A DNA stretch of 27,957 nucleotides from Desulfobulbus sp. (GTDB lineage Bacteria > Desulfobacterota > Desulfobulbia > Desulfobulbales > Desulfobulbaceae), in NCBI GenBank assembly GCA_017998195.1, contig JAGODN010000002.1, positions 1 through 27,957 on the forward strand, written 5' to 3'. A model generated the notes under the pieces. That model was not told the origin of the DNA. It was given only the letters and a program-made list of their open reading frames with translations, and did no database searches. The translations under genes and the position numbers were made by a program. This document shows positions 6,442 through 14,102 of this stretch, piece after piece; position 1 is the first letter of the stretch; every line of letters begins with the position of its first letter.

Positions 6442-7902
6442 TCAGGCCAGGGGCGGTTTGCGGCCGGTGACGCCGGCGCGCTGTTCAAGGTTGTGGGCCG
6501 CGCGCAGGAGGATTTCCTCCTGGAAATGGGCCGCCTGCAGTTGCACGCCGATGGGCAGTCCCTGGCTGCTGAAGCCGCAGGGCACGGACATGCCCGGGGT
6601 GCCGGCCAGGTTGGCGGACAGGGTGAGGATGTCGGAGAGGTACAGGCTGAGCGGGTCGTCCGCGCCGGCGCCGATCTGCCAGGCCGGGGTGGGCACCACC
6701 GGCGAGACGAGCAGGTCGCAGCTGGCGTAGGCCCGGGCGAAGTCCTCCTTGATGAGCGTGCGCACCTGCGAGGCCTTCTTGTAATAGGCGTCGTAATAGC
6801 CGGCGGACAGGGCGTAGGTGCCGATCAGGATGCGGCGCTTGACCTCGTCCCCGAACCCCTGCGAGCGCGACCGGTTGTACAGGTCGATGAGCGCCCCGGC
6901 GGAGCGGTCGCGATAGCCGTAGCGGACGCCGTCGAAGCGGGCCAGGTTGGAGCTGGCCTCGGCCGGGGCGATCAGGTAGTAGACGGCCACGCAATAGTCG
7001 GTGTGCGGCAGGGTCACCTCGACGATCTCGGCCCCGGCCTCCTGGAGCATGGCGATGGCCGCGCGGGCCACCCGCTCCACCTCGGGATCGAGGCCCTGGC
7101 CGAAGTACTCCCGCGGCACACCGACCCGCACCCCCTGCAGCCCGTCCTGGAGGGATGCGGTGAAGTCGGGCACCGGCCGGTCAATGGAGGTGGAGTCCAG
7201 GGGATCGTGGCCGCAGATGGCGTTCAGCATCAGGGCGCAGTCACGCACGTCCTTGGTCAGCGGCCCCACCTGGTCGAGCGAGGAGGCAAAGGCCACCAGC
7301 CCGTAGCGCGACACCCGGCCGTAGGTCGGCTTCAGGCCCACCGTGCCGCAGAGCGAGGCCGGCTGGCGGATGGAGCCGCCGGTGTCCGAGCCGAGCGAGG
7401 CCAGGCATTCGTCCGCGGCCACCGCGGCGGCCGAGCCGCCGCTGGAACCGCCGGCCACGTGACCAGGCTTCCAGGGATTCTGCACCACCTGGAAGGCGCA
7501 GTGTTCGCTGGTCGAGCCCATGGCGAACTCGTCCATGGCCAGCTTGCCGAGCAGCACCGCGCCCGCCTCGCGCAGCCGGGTGACCACGGTGGCGTCGTAG
7601 GGCGCGACAAAGTGCTCGAGCATGCGCGAGCCGCAGGTGGTGGGCAGATCGGTGGTGCAGAGCACGTCCTTGAGGGCCAGCGGCAGGCCGCACAGCGGAC
7701 CGCCGCGACCGGCGGCGCGGGCCGCGTCGGCGGCTTCGGCCTGGCGCAGCGCCCCTTGGCGGTCCAGCGACAGGAAGGCGCGCACGGTCGGTTCGACACT
7801 GTCGATGCGTTCGAGTACGGCCTCGGTCAGGCGCACGGCGGTGAGGTCACCCGCCACCAGGCGCTGCTGCGCCTCGTGCAGGGTCAGGGAATGAAGGTCC
7901 AT
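6442..7902 (-). CDS. gatA: Asp/Glu-tRNA amidotransferase subunit A
   Basis: Glutaminase subunit of GatCAB, which makes Gln-tRNA(Gln) and/or Asn-tRNA(Asn) by amidating the mischarged tRNA. The amidase-signature triad is visible: K78 (LALKDV), cis-Ser S153 in GGSSGGSAAAVAA and nucleophile S177 in DTGGSIRQPAS. At 486 residues it is full length. The gatC gene is 36 bases upstream; gatB is not in the window and must be elsewhere if the complex is complete. This gene implies the indirect route to Gln-tRNA or Asn-tRNA, as expected for the group. Confidence 0.97.
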   Translation of the reverse strand: MDLHSLTLHEAQQRLVAGDLTAVRLTEAVLERIDSVEPTVRAFLSLDRQGALRQAEAADAARAAGRGGPLCGLPLALKDVLCTTDLPTTCGSRMLEHFVAPYDATVVTRLREAGAVLLGKLAMDEFAMGSTSEHCAFQVVQNPWKPGHVAGGSSGGSAAAVAADECLASLGSDTGGSIRQPASLCGTVGLKPTYGRVSRYGLVAFASSLDQVGPLTKDVRDCALMLNAICGHDPLDSTSIDRPVPDFTASLQDGLQGVRVGVPREYFGQGLDPEVERVARAAIAMLQEAGAEIVEVTLPHTDYCVAVYYLIAPAEASSNLARFDGVRYGYRDRSAGALIDLYNRSRSQGFGDEVKRRILIGTYALSAGYYDAYYKKASQVRTLIKEDFARAYASCDLLVSPVVPTPAWQIGAGADDPLSLYLSDILTLSANLAGTPGMSVPCGFSSQGLPIGVQLQAAHFQEEILLRAAHNLEQRAGVTGRKPPLA

Positions 7903-7938
7903 AGTCTGCTTCTGGAAAATGGTTGTCCCGGTTCGATC

Positions 7939-8226
7939 TCAGCCGATGATCCGGGGCACGACGAAGGCCTCGTCGTTGCATTCGGGGGCGTTGGCCAGGG
8001 CCTGCTCACGGGGCAGCGACGGCCGGACCGCATCCTCGCGGAAGGCGTTGACCACCGCCTGGGTGTGGGTGGTGGGCGCCACGCCGGTGGTGTCCAGTTC
8101 ATCCAGCTTGGCCACGTAGGACAGGATGCTGTCCAGGTGGCCGGTCATGCGCGCCACTTCGTCGTCGGACAGTTCCAGGCGGGCCAGAGCGGCGACGCGC
8201 CGCACTTCGTCTCGGGTGATCTTCAT
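7939..8226 (-). CDS. gatC: Asp/Glu-tRNA amidotransferase subunit C
   Basis: Small belt-like subunit that stabilises GatA on GatB. The 95-residue protein reads MKITRDEVRRVAALARLELS, then the helix MTGHLDSILSYVAKLDELDT and the conserved tail with REDAVRPSLPREQAL and DEAFVVPRI. The open frame extends upstream to 8337, but that part is unrelated and contains the promoter, so ATG 8226 is the start. First gene of the gatC-gatA-hisC-cmk operon. Confidence 0.96.
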   Translation of the reverse strand: MKITRDEVRRVAALARLELSDDEVARMTGHLDSILSYVAKLDELDTTGVAPTTHTQAVVNAFREDAVRPSLPREQALANAPECNDEAFVVPRIIG

Positions 8227-8290
8227 GGTCTCGGTCAGGGAAGGGTGGTGTCGGGACAGCCGCTGGCCGCCCGGAAACAACGGGTTCCGG

Positions 8291-8319
8291 TTTATACAGC
8301 GTCCCGGGCAAAAGGACAA
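8291..8319 (-). promoter_or_regulatory. Promoter of the gatC-gatA-hisC-cmk operon
   Basis: On the minus strand TTGTCC (8319-8314) and TATAAA (8296-8291) are exactly 17 bp apart. An imperfect inverted repeat, CCGGAA at 8271-8276 and TTCCGG at 8285-8290, follows at the expected transcript start and may be an operator or leader hairpin. Confidence 0.65.
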
Positions 8320-8378
8320 CCCCGCAGGCAGGCGCAACGGTCAGCACGGGCGCTCCGATCGGGCCGGCAGGGATCCGG

Positions 8379-9446
8379 CTACGGCAGGTTCCACCAGTTG
8401 CGCGCCCAGGTGATCGCCTGGTCGATGCCGTCGCTTGGCGCGGCATCCCGGAGCAGGCGCCCTTCTGCCCCGGGCGGTAGGAACACCGGGTGATCGGCGG
8501 CGAGCGGGCCGCCGCGCAGCTCGGTGAGCGCCGCCAGGGTACCGGTGCGCATGTTGTCCAGATCGTAGCCGCCCTCGAGGACGAGCAGCAGGCGGCCGTT
8601 GCAGACCTCCCCGGCCAGTTGGACCAGCCGCCGGGTCAGGCAGGCGATGCCGGCCGGGGTGAGGCGCATCGAGCCCACCGGGTCACCGGCCATGCAGTCG
8701 AAGCCGCAGGAAACGAGCACCAGGTCCGGCCGGAAAAGCCGGCCGATGGGCACGAACAGGGTCTCCATGACCCGGGCGTACTCGGCGTCACCATGGCCGG
8801 AGAGGAGCGGCACATTGACCGTGAACCCTTGGCCGTTGCCCTCGCCGGTCTCCATCAGGGCGCCGCTGCCCGGGTAGAGCGGGTACTGGTGGACCGAGCA
8901 GTAGAGCACCTCCGCCTCGCGGGCGAAGCTGTGCTGGAGACCGTTGCCGTGGTGCACGTCCCAGTCGACGATCAGCACCCGTTCATAACCGAGGTGCCGG
9001 CGCGCCCAGCGGGCGCCGATGGCGACGTTGTTGAACAGGCAAAAGCCCATGGCCTGGTCGCGCTCGGCATGGTGGCCCGGGGGGCGGACCAGGCAGAACC
9101 CGTTGTCGATCTCACCGCGGTGGAGTCGCCCGATGCCATCGATCACCGCCCCGGCTGCGAGCAGGGCCGCTGCGTACGAGTCGTTCGAGGTGCGGGTGTC
9201 GGCGTCCAGGTAGAAGGCGGTGTGGGCGGCGGTGGCTGCCACGGTCTGGATGTGGTCAGAACTGTGATTGGCCGCAACCGCCTCGATCGGCGCCGCCTCG
9301 AACCGGGGAAGGACGAGTTGGCCTGCGACCTCGGGCCGGTTCAGTTCGGCAAAGACGGCCTGCAATCGTTCCGGCGATTCGAGATGATCCCGACCGGTCC
9401 GGTGCGCCAGAAACATCGGGTCACGATAGACGGCGGTGCGGCGCAT
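8379..9446 (-). CDS. Histone-deacetylase-family (AcuC/HDAH-like) zinc hydrolase
   Basis: Arginase-fold, zinc-dependent deacetylase; bacterial members act on acetyl-lysine, acetylpolyamines or related amides, and the substrate cannot be predicted here. The active-site residues are in place: H125 and H126 in RPPGHHAE, zinc ligands D163 and H165 in DWDVHHGNG and D250 in CGFD, and Tyr294 in EGGYD. The length of 355 residues is typical. Its ATG overlaps the stop of the upstream cyclo-ligase by one base, so the two are translationally coupled. Another possible substrate is an acetylated metabolic enzyme, as for AcuC, but no acs or acuA gene is adjacent. Confidence 0.93.
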   Translation of the reverse strand: MRRTAVYRDPMFLAHRTGRDHLESPERLQAVFAELNRPEVAGQLVLPRFEAAPIEAVAANHSSDHIQTVAATAAHTAFYLDADTRTSNDSYAAALLAAGAVIDGIGRLHRGEIDNGFCLVRPPGHHAERDQAMGFCLFNNVAIGARWARRHLGYERVLIVDWDVHHGNGLQHSFAREAEVLYCSVHQYPLYPGSGALMETGEGNGQGFTVNVPLLSGHGDAEYARVMETLFVPIGRLFRPDLVLVSCGFDCMAGDPVGSMRLTPAGIACLTRRLVQLAGEVCNGRLLLVLEGGYDLDNMRTGTLAALTELRGGPLAADHPVFLPPGAEGRLLRDAAPSDGIDQAITWARNWWNLP

Positions 9447-10054
9447 CAGCGCTCCCTCCGCCAGGTGAGCACTTCGTCTTCGGTGAACAGCAGGTCCAGC
9501 GGCATGTCATGGGGCAGAACCGGGAGCCGCTCGACAAGCTGGACGGCAAACCCAAGGCCGACCCGCAGGGCCCCGGGGGCTTCGAGGGCGAGGAACCGGT
9601 CGTAAAAGCCGCCGCCGTAACCGAGCCGATGGCCCTCCCGGTCAAAGGCCGCCCCGGGCAGGATGACCAGGTCGATGGTCGCGGGATCGAGCGCGGCCTG
9701 CTCGACCAGGTCGCGGCGGGGTTCGGCTATACCCAGGTAGCCCGGCTCCAGGTCGCGGTCCGGATCGGTGATGCGCACCATGCGCAGGCGGGAAACGGCC
9801 GGCAGGGTCAGCGGCGCGCCAACGGTTTTTCCGGCCCGCAGACAGGCGCGCAGCAGTGGCCCGGTGGCCACCTCGCTGCGGAAGCTGCAGTACAGGCAGC
9901 AGGTGGTGCAGGCAGCGAACACCGGGTGGGTGGTCAGCGCCCGGGTTATCCGCTCGCTGCGGCCGATCCGTTCCGCCGGGGAAAGATCGTCCCGGCGGGC
10001 CAGGGCCTGACGCCGCCACCGCTGCCGGGCGTTTTCCATATCCTTGTTCCCCAT
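9446..10054 (-). CDS. 5-formyltetrahydrofolate cyclo-ligase
   Basis: Converts 5-formyl-THF to 5,10-methenyl-THF with ATP, salvaging a folate storage form. The C-terminal signature LGYGGGFYDRFL and the LVILPGAAFDREGHR block identify the family; EVATGPLLRACLRAGKTV fits the substrate-binding half. Length is 202 residues from ATG 10054, with GAGAG upstream; ATG 10039 is an alternative. The open frame beyond 10054 crosses the YedE terminator and is not coding. The gene overlaps the downstream deacetylase gene by one base. Confidence 0.93.
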   Translation of the reverse strand: MGNKDMENARQRWRRQALARRDDLSPAERIGRSERITRALTTHPVFAACTTCCLYCSFRSEVATGPLLRACLRAGKTVGAPLTLPAVSRLRMVRITDPDRDLEPGYLGIAEPRRDLVEQAALDPATIDLVILPGAAFDREGHRLGYGGGFYDRFLALEAPGALRVGLGFAVQLVERLPVLPHDMPLDLLFTEDEVLTWRRER

Positions 10055-10074
10055 GGGCTCTCGTCGATTGCAAC

Positions 10075-10110
10075 AAAAAAGGGCGGCACCCGCACCACGG
10101 ACGCCGCCCC
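10075..10110 (-). terminator. Rho-independent terminator of the YedE-like gene
   Basis: On the minus strand GGGCGGC (10109-10103) pairs with GCCGCCC (10087-10081), followed by six T. It ends only 21 bases before the cyclo-ligase start and separates it from the YedE gene. Confidence 0.8.
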
Positions 10111-10134
10111 CATTGACCGGAAAGGCCTGACCGC

Positions 10135-11403
10135 TTACATGGGCAGGATCAGCTTGTTGGAATCCTCGTTCCAGGAAACCACCAGGTACCAGAGAAAGGC
10201 GAACAGGGCGATGAGGCCCAGGGTCCAGCCGTAGCCCATCACGTCCGGCAGGTAGACATACTTGCCGAGCCAGCCGTTCTGCTCGACTTCGAAGGCATCG
10301 AACCAGGCGACCATGAGCGAATTGGAGACGGCGAAGAACGGCACCACCAGCCACAACTTGATCTGGCCCTCGCCGACCCGCCACAGGGTGCCGGAACCGC
10401 AGCCGCCGGCGAACATGGCGCCCAAACCGAAGATGAAGCCGCCAACCACGCCGCCCCAGCCGAAGGTGCCGCGCACGTAGTTCATCGGATCGAGTACCGG
10501 CTCGCCTTCCAGCCGGGTGGGTACGCCGTACTTGAGGATGGCGGCGCCGATGGCGACGATGACGATGGACAGGGCCACGGACTTGGCCATCTTGCAGTCA
10601 CCGGTCATGTGCGGCTCGCGGAAGCCCTGGATCATGCACCAGCGGCCGCGCTGCATGGTGTAGCCGAGCCCCACGGCGATGAGCAGGATGCCGGACAGGG
10701 AATTGATGTACTCCACGTAGTCGTCCCCGTCGAAAAGGGCGTACCAGCGGGCGGCCCAGATCACCGCGCCCAGCCCGGCCAGGCCCAGCACCCACTGGAT
10801 GGCAGCGGGCACTTCGAGGGTGAAGGAACCGCCGCCGCCCCAGCTGATGTGCTCCATTTCCTTGTAGAGCAGCCACAGGCCGAGAATGACGCCGGGAATC
10901 AGGCCAACCCACATGGCGAAGCCGTTGGCCGCCAGGTTGCCGATGGCGTTGTACATGCCGCCGACGTTACAGCCGCCGGCCAAGGCTGCACCGATACCCA
11001 TGAGGATACCGGCGATGACCGCCTTGACGTACTCGCGGATCGGCGGAAAGCGGAGGGCGAACTGTCCGCCGAGGCAGGCGGAGATGAAGGCGCCGCCGAT
11101 GAAGCCCAGACCGATCACCGAGCCGGTGTTGAACAGCATCGACTTGGTCAGGATGGATGCGCCGTCCTCATCGACAAAGCCGGCCAACTCGGCCAGGTCA
11201 CCGTTGAAGATACCGCCCTGCCAGAGGATCCAGTCGCCCCAGTTGCGGAATGCGCCCACCGCCCCCCAGGGACGCCACCACGCCATGATGAGAATACTGA
11301 GCAGGGCGACGACGATGCCGGTCCGCGTCGGGCTCCACTCCTCCTGGCAGAACGCCTTGATGAACTCTTTGATTTTCTGCCATAAAATCTTTAAATCTTC
11401 CAT
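10135..11403 (-). CDS. YeeE/YedE-family membrane transporter (sulfur-compound permease)
   Basis: Inner-membrane protein of 422 residues with about nine hydrophobic segments and the duplicated YeeE/YedE arrangement. Conserved cysteines fall in the family motifs: C145 in LAGGCNVGG, C256 in RGRWCMIQGFRE and C335 in FAGGCGSGTLWR. In characterised YeeE such cysteines pass thiosulfate through the membrane; other members are linked to selenium. The start is ATG 11403, which has GGAGG seven bases upstream; the frame extends six codons further to 11421 across that SD. It is divergent from tusA-dsrE, and the gene set resembles the YTD cluster of sulfur disproportionators. Transport of thiosulfate or another reduced sulfur species is inferred. 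Confidence 0.9.
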   Translation of the reverse strand: MEDLKILWQKIKEFIKAFCQEEWSPTRTGIVVALLSILIMAWWRPWGAVGAFRNWGDWILWQGGIFNGDLAELAGFVDEDGASILTKSMLFNTGSVIGLGFIGGAFISACLGGQFALRFPPIREYVKAVIAGILMGIGAALAGGCNVGGMYNAIGNLAANGFAMWVGLIPGVILGLWLLYKEMEHISWGGGGSFTLEVPAAIQWVLGLAGLGAVIWAARWYALFDGDDYVEYINSLSGILLIAVGLGYTMQRGRWCMIQGFREPHMTGDCKMAKSVALSIVIVAIGAAILKYGVPTRLEGEPVLDPMNYVRGTFGWGGVVGGFIFGLGAMFAGGCGSGTLWRVGEGQIKLWLVVPFFAVSNSLMVAWFDAFEVEQNGWLGKYVYLPDVMGYGWTLGLIALFAFLWYLVVSWNEDSNKLILPM

Positions 11404-11426
11404 CCTGCAGCCTCCTTTCACCTAAA

Positions 11427-11440
11427 AATGAACGTTCATT
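11427..11440. promoter_or_regulatory. 14-bp perfect palindrome, TetR-operator-like, in the YedE leader
   Basis: AATGAACGTTCATT is a perfect palindrome 24 bases before the YedE-like start. TGAACGTTCA-type palindromes are common as TetR-family operators. No TetR gene is in the window. Confidence 0.5.
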
Positions 11441-11469
11441 CACTCACACCGATCGTGCCAACTAGGCAG

Positions 11470-11518
11470 AATTCGCCATAAATTCGCCTAAACTACCTGC
11501 GCCTCGGGCGTTTGTCAA
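11470..11518 (-). promoter_or_regulatory. Candidate promoter of the YedE-like gene with downstream direct repeats
   Basis: On the minus strand TTGACA (11518-11513) is 17 bp from TAGTTT (11495-11490). Two copies of GGCGAATT (11488-11481 and 11477-11470) follow with an 11-bp period, one helical turn, at the expected transcript start, suggesting a regulator site. Confidence 0.45.
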
Positions 11519-11620
11519 CAACAGCCACACCTCCGACAGAGGGCCTTTTCCATTTTTCTTTTTCCGACAATAGAGGGAGTTATTCGTCCGCCGGCCCCAT
11601 TTGTCCGTCTTGTTTCTATC

Positions 11621-11647
11621 TTGACAACACCTGTATTCCTCTATAAA
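11621..11647 (+). promoter_or_regulatory. Candidate promoter of tusA-dsrE
   Basis: TTGACA at 11621-11626 and TATAAA at 11642-11647 match consensus well, but the spacer is only 15 bp. It is the best promoter in the AT-rich gap and lies 65 bases before tusA. Confidence 0.5.
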
Positions 11648-11712
11648 CTAAGTTGTCTTTTTTTCATGTATAAAAGAGTTTTTCAACCAGGTACTTTCGA
11701 AAGGAGAACAAA

Positions 11713-11970
11713 ATGAGTGACGTGAAAGTTGCCCCTGATGGTCTGGCGGTCGCCTCGGTACTGGACGCACGCGGTTTGAGCTGCCCCATGCCCCTGCTCC
11801 GCACCAAGAAAGAGATCGGCAAAATCAAGAGCGGTGAAATTCTCCACGTGCAGGGAACCGACCCCGGCTCGCGCAACGACATCCCGGGCTGGTGCGAGCG
11901 CGCCGGTCACGAGTATCTGGGCGAGAAGGAAGAGTCCGGCTACATCAGCTTTTTCATCAAGAAAGGCTGA
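11713..11970 (+). CDS. tusA: TusA/SirA-family sulfur carrier protein
   Basis: Small cytoplasmic protein of 85 residues that carries persulfide sulfur. The family motif is LDARGLSCPMPLLRTKKEI with the sulfur-bearing Cys at residue 24, followed by GEILHVQGTDPGSRNDIPGWCERAGHE, the usual TusA second half. AAGGAG precedes the ATG. Three genes follow with gaps of 40, 12 and 12 bases, each with its own strong SD, indicating one operon. TusA would hand sulfur between the YedE-imported species and the DsrE-like protein; that route is inferred from the gene set. Confidence 0.94.
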   Translation: MSDVKVAPDGLAVASVLDARGLSCPMPLLRTKKEIGKIKSGEILHVQGTDPGSRNDIPGWCERAGHEYLGEKEESGYISFFIKKG

Positions 11971-12010
11971 TCACCCGCCACCACGACTCTTCTGAAGGAG
12001 GAACACGCCC

Positions 12011-12343
12011 ATGGCTGCCGATCCGAACAAACTCGGGATATTTGTTACAAGTCCCCAGCACATGCGTCACATCCTCGGGCTCACCAAAGCAGCGGTGCGC
12101 GCCGGGAAAAAGGTAATGGTCTTCTTTACCTTCAAATCCATTCATCTGACCAAGGACCCCCGCTTCGCTGAACTGACCCAGTTGTGCGCCGTCGAGGACA
12201 TCGCCATCTGCGCCGACAGTTATATCTGTGAAGGGTTCGACAACGTCAACGATATCCCCCGCGGCCTGATCGACAAGCAGATGCGCACCCAGGCTTTCCA
12301 TGGCGCCATTCTCGACGAATGCGCCAAGTATATCGTCATGTAA
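12011..12343 (+). CDS. DsrE-like sulfur-trafficking protein
   Basis: A 110-residue soluble protein with a DsrE/DsrF-like fold: KLGIFVTSP strand, helix RHILGLTKAAVRAGKKV, VMVFFTFKSIHL, then CAVEDIAICADSYICEGF. Cysteines C59, C67, C73 and C104 are candidates for the persulfide carrier; the C67/C73 region corresponds to the usual reactive-Cys loop. AAGGAGGAA lies upstream. It would be the TusA partner. It may also be described as a peroxiredoxin-like DsrE-family protein. I see no full DsrEFH operon, so this is not the classic sulfur-oxidation set. Confidence 0.85.
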   Translation: MAADPNKLGIFVTSPQHMRHILGLTKAAVRAGKKVMVFFTFKSIHLTKDPRFAELTQLCAVEDIAICADSYICEGFDNVNDIPRGLIDKQMRTQAFHGAILDECAKYIVM

Positions 12344-12355
12344 GGAGAAGCGGAC

Positions 12356-12703
12356 ATGGAATCATTGAAAGTGTACATCCTGATAGCCAACCGCGTCTAC
12401 AACGACGGTATCCGTTCCGGTCTGGGCCTGGCCGTGGAGAACCACTACGCCTTCCCGGTGATAATGAACGGTGAGTTTCCTCGTTTTTCCAACTATATGT
12501 CGGAAAACATCGCTTGGATTTCCGACATGGAAGGCCAGGTGTTCAGCTGCGGCGCCGATGCCCCCACCGACCTGCCGGAAGGCACCGAGATCGCCAACAT
12601 CAGCCTGGAAGAACTGGGCGAGCGGATGCGCGAGGCGGATTTCATCATTCCCTACGGGCTTCCCAAACAATCCCACGAGCCGCCGGCTGCGTGCAGCGAA
12701 TAG
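12356..12703 (+). CDS. Small protein of the YedE-TusA-DsrE cluster, function unknown
   Basis: A 115-residue soluble protein starting SLKVYILIANRVYNDGIRSG, with FPVIMNGEFPRFSNYMSEN in the middle and IPYGLPKQSHEPPA at the end. The strand-helix pattern at the N-terminus could be another DsrE-like fold, but I do not recognise a signature. Cysteines are C65 in FSCGADAP and C113, three from the C-terminus. The SD TAAGGAG also contains the upstream stop codon, so translation is coupled to dsrE. Its position fits one of the two hypothetical proteins of the YTD cluster. Confidence 0.8.
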   Translation: MESLKVYILIANRVYNDGIRSGLGLAVENHYAFPVIMNGEFPRFSNYMSENIAWISDMEGQVFSCGADAPTDLPEGTEIANISLEELGERMREADFIIPYGLPKQSHEPPAACSE

Positions 12704-12715
12704 GAGGAATGAACC

Positions 12716-12904
12716 ATGAGTGGTGAAACCATGAAGATACTGCAGGTTTACAGGTCGGAGCCCACCGAGGACGTCAAGAAACTGGTCGAGATTCTCAACC
12801 GCGACCGGACGGCTGACGAATTCCGTCTCTACGTCGGTGAGCCGAACTACGATGTTCTCGTTCAGAAAATCTTCGCCAACGACAAGACTGTCTGCTGGTG
12901 GTAA
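12716..12904 (+). CDS. Very small protein with C-terminal CWW, last gene of the sulfur cluster
   Basis: A 62-residue acidic protein: MKILQVYRSEP, TEDVKKLVEILNRDRT, EFRLYVGEPNYDVLVQKI, ending in TVCWW with the single Cys at residue 60. AGGAGGAATG upstream is a strong SD that overlaps the preceding stop. A lone Cys two residues from the C-terminus resembles swinging-arm sulfur carriers such as DsrC, but there is no sequence similarity that I can claim. ATG 12731 is an alternative start. A strong terminator follows. Function unknown. Confidence 0.78.
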   Translation: MSGETMKILQVYRSEPTEDVKKLVEILNRDRTADEFRLYVGEPNYDVLVQKIFANDKTVCWW

Positions 12905-12933
12905 GCGCTGTACCTCCCCTGTCCGGGGAATGA

Positions 12934-12966
12934 AGAACCCTGCCACGCCTGTGGCAGGGTTCTTTT
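12934..12966. terminator. Terminator after the sulfur cluster (probably bidirectional)
   Basis: A perfect 13-bp stem, AGAACCCTGCCAC with GTGGCAGGGTTCT, loop GCCT, followed by a T-run; convergent with the serine hydrolase gene. Confidence 0.93.
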
Positions 12967-12977
12967 CGTTTCTCGCC

Positions 12978-14102
12978 TCAGTCTTCTCCCACCCCGCCAG
13001 ACAGACACCTCATCACCCGGTCATGGAATTGTGGCCGGAACGACCGGATGCGCATGTTCTCCCTGCCGGGATGAACGCGATTGGTGAGCAGCACCACCAC
13101 CACCTGTCCCTCGGGGTCGATCCAGAACGAGGTGCCGGTGAATCCCAGATGACCGACGCTGCGCGCCGGGAACAGGCTGCCGCTGCTTGAAGCACCAACC
13201 GTCGGCGTATCCAGGCCGAGTGCCCAGGTGGCGTTGGCCAACCGCCGGGTGAGCGCGGTACGGATGAGCGGGGTCGGCAGGTGCGGATGTTCGACCCTGC
13301 CCTGCCAGAGATCGAGCAGCCATTCGCACAGGCTGAGCACCCCGTGGAGTGTCCCGAACAGACCGGCATGGCCGGCGACCCCGCCCATCAGCCAGGCGTG
13401 CTCATCGTGTACCTCGCCCTGCAGCACCCGGCCGCGCCAGGGACAGTCCTCGGTGGCCGCGATACACTGCCGCTCCACCGGCAGGGATTGGTCCAGGGGG
13501 AGGAAAAAAATATCCCGGGTCAAACCGAGCCGCCCTGTGATAAGTGCGCGAAAACTGACCGGCAGCGATTGACCGGTGCAGTGTTCGAGCACATGACCGA
13601 GCAGTATGAATCCCAGGTCGCTGTACCGGCTCTCACTGCCAGGCGGATAGGCCAGCGGCTCATCAATCACTCGCTCGAGCAGTTGAGCCTTGCTCCGTTG
13701 CCCGGATTCTCTCTCCATTTCCCGGAAGTAGGGCCGGTACGGCAGCATGCCGCTGCTGTGGTTGAGCAACTGCCACAGGCGCAGCGATTTTTTTTCCGCG
13801 GGAAGGGGCCCGGGAAAGACCCGGGCCAGGGTGTCCTCCAGGCGCAACCGGCCCTGACCTATCAATGCAAGAGTGAGAAGCACGGTGCAGAGCGGCTTGG
13901 TAAGTGAAGCCAGATCGAACAGGGTTTCCTCCGTCACCGCCTGTCCCGAACCATCGCTGCGGGTGTGACCGATGGCGCAGCGGGCGCGCGCAGACCCCCT
14001 TTGCCCGCCGATACTGACCCCGGCCGCGACTGCGCTGCAGACCCCCTCGGCCAACCCCTGCCGGCAAACCGCTTCCAGTACGGTATTTATTTGATTTTTC
14101 AT
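12978..14102 (-). CDS. Beta-lactamase-fold serine hydrolase
   Basis: Penicillin-binding-protein-like serine hydrolase of 374 residues. The nucleophile motif is SLTK (S66, K69) in FDLASLTKPL, the second motif is YSD at 160-162 (in place of YxN), and HLGFTGTS near residue 322 is in the place of the third. These are typical of the class C-like esterase/peptidase group, whose members act on varied esters or peptides; beta-lactam resistance should not be assumed. No clear signal peptide is present, so it is probably cytoplasmic. It converges with the sulfur cluster and diverges from dnaN; no functional link is seen. Confidence 0.88.
   Translation of the reverse strand: MKNQINTVLEAVCRQGLAEGVCSAVAAGVSIGGQRGSARARCAIGHTRSDGSGQAVTEETLFDLASLTKPLCTVLLTLALIGQGRLRLEDTLARVFPGPLPAEKKSLRLWQLLNHSSGMLPYRPYFREMERESGQRSKAQLLERVIDEPLAYPPGSESRYSDLGFILLGHVLEHCTGQSLPVSFRALITGRLGLTRDIFFLPLDQSLPVERQCIAATEDCPWRGRVLQGEVHDEHAWLMGGVAGHAGLFGTLHGVLSLCEWLLDLWQGRVEHPHLPTPLIRTALTRRLANATWALGLDTPTVGASSSGSLFPARSVGHLGFTGTSFWIDPEGQVVVVLLTNRVHPGRENMRIRSFRPQFHDRVMRCLSGGVGED

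Noticed and set aside
6493..8493. 666-residue plus-strand ORF opposite gatA and gatC
   Set aside because: GC-driven shadow of the well-supported gatC-gatA genes; no family motif and no SD.
11713..12904. Classic dsrEFH operon of sulfur oxidisers
   Set aside because: Only one clear DsrE-like protein; the other two small proteins do not show DsrF or DsrH signatures, and YedE is present instead.
12978..14102. Antibiotic-resistance beta-lactamase
   Set aside because: It has SxxK but YSD instead of YxN, no clear export signal, and belongs to a broad esterase/peptidase-like group.
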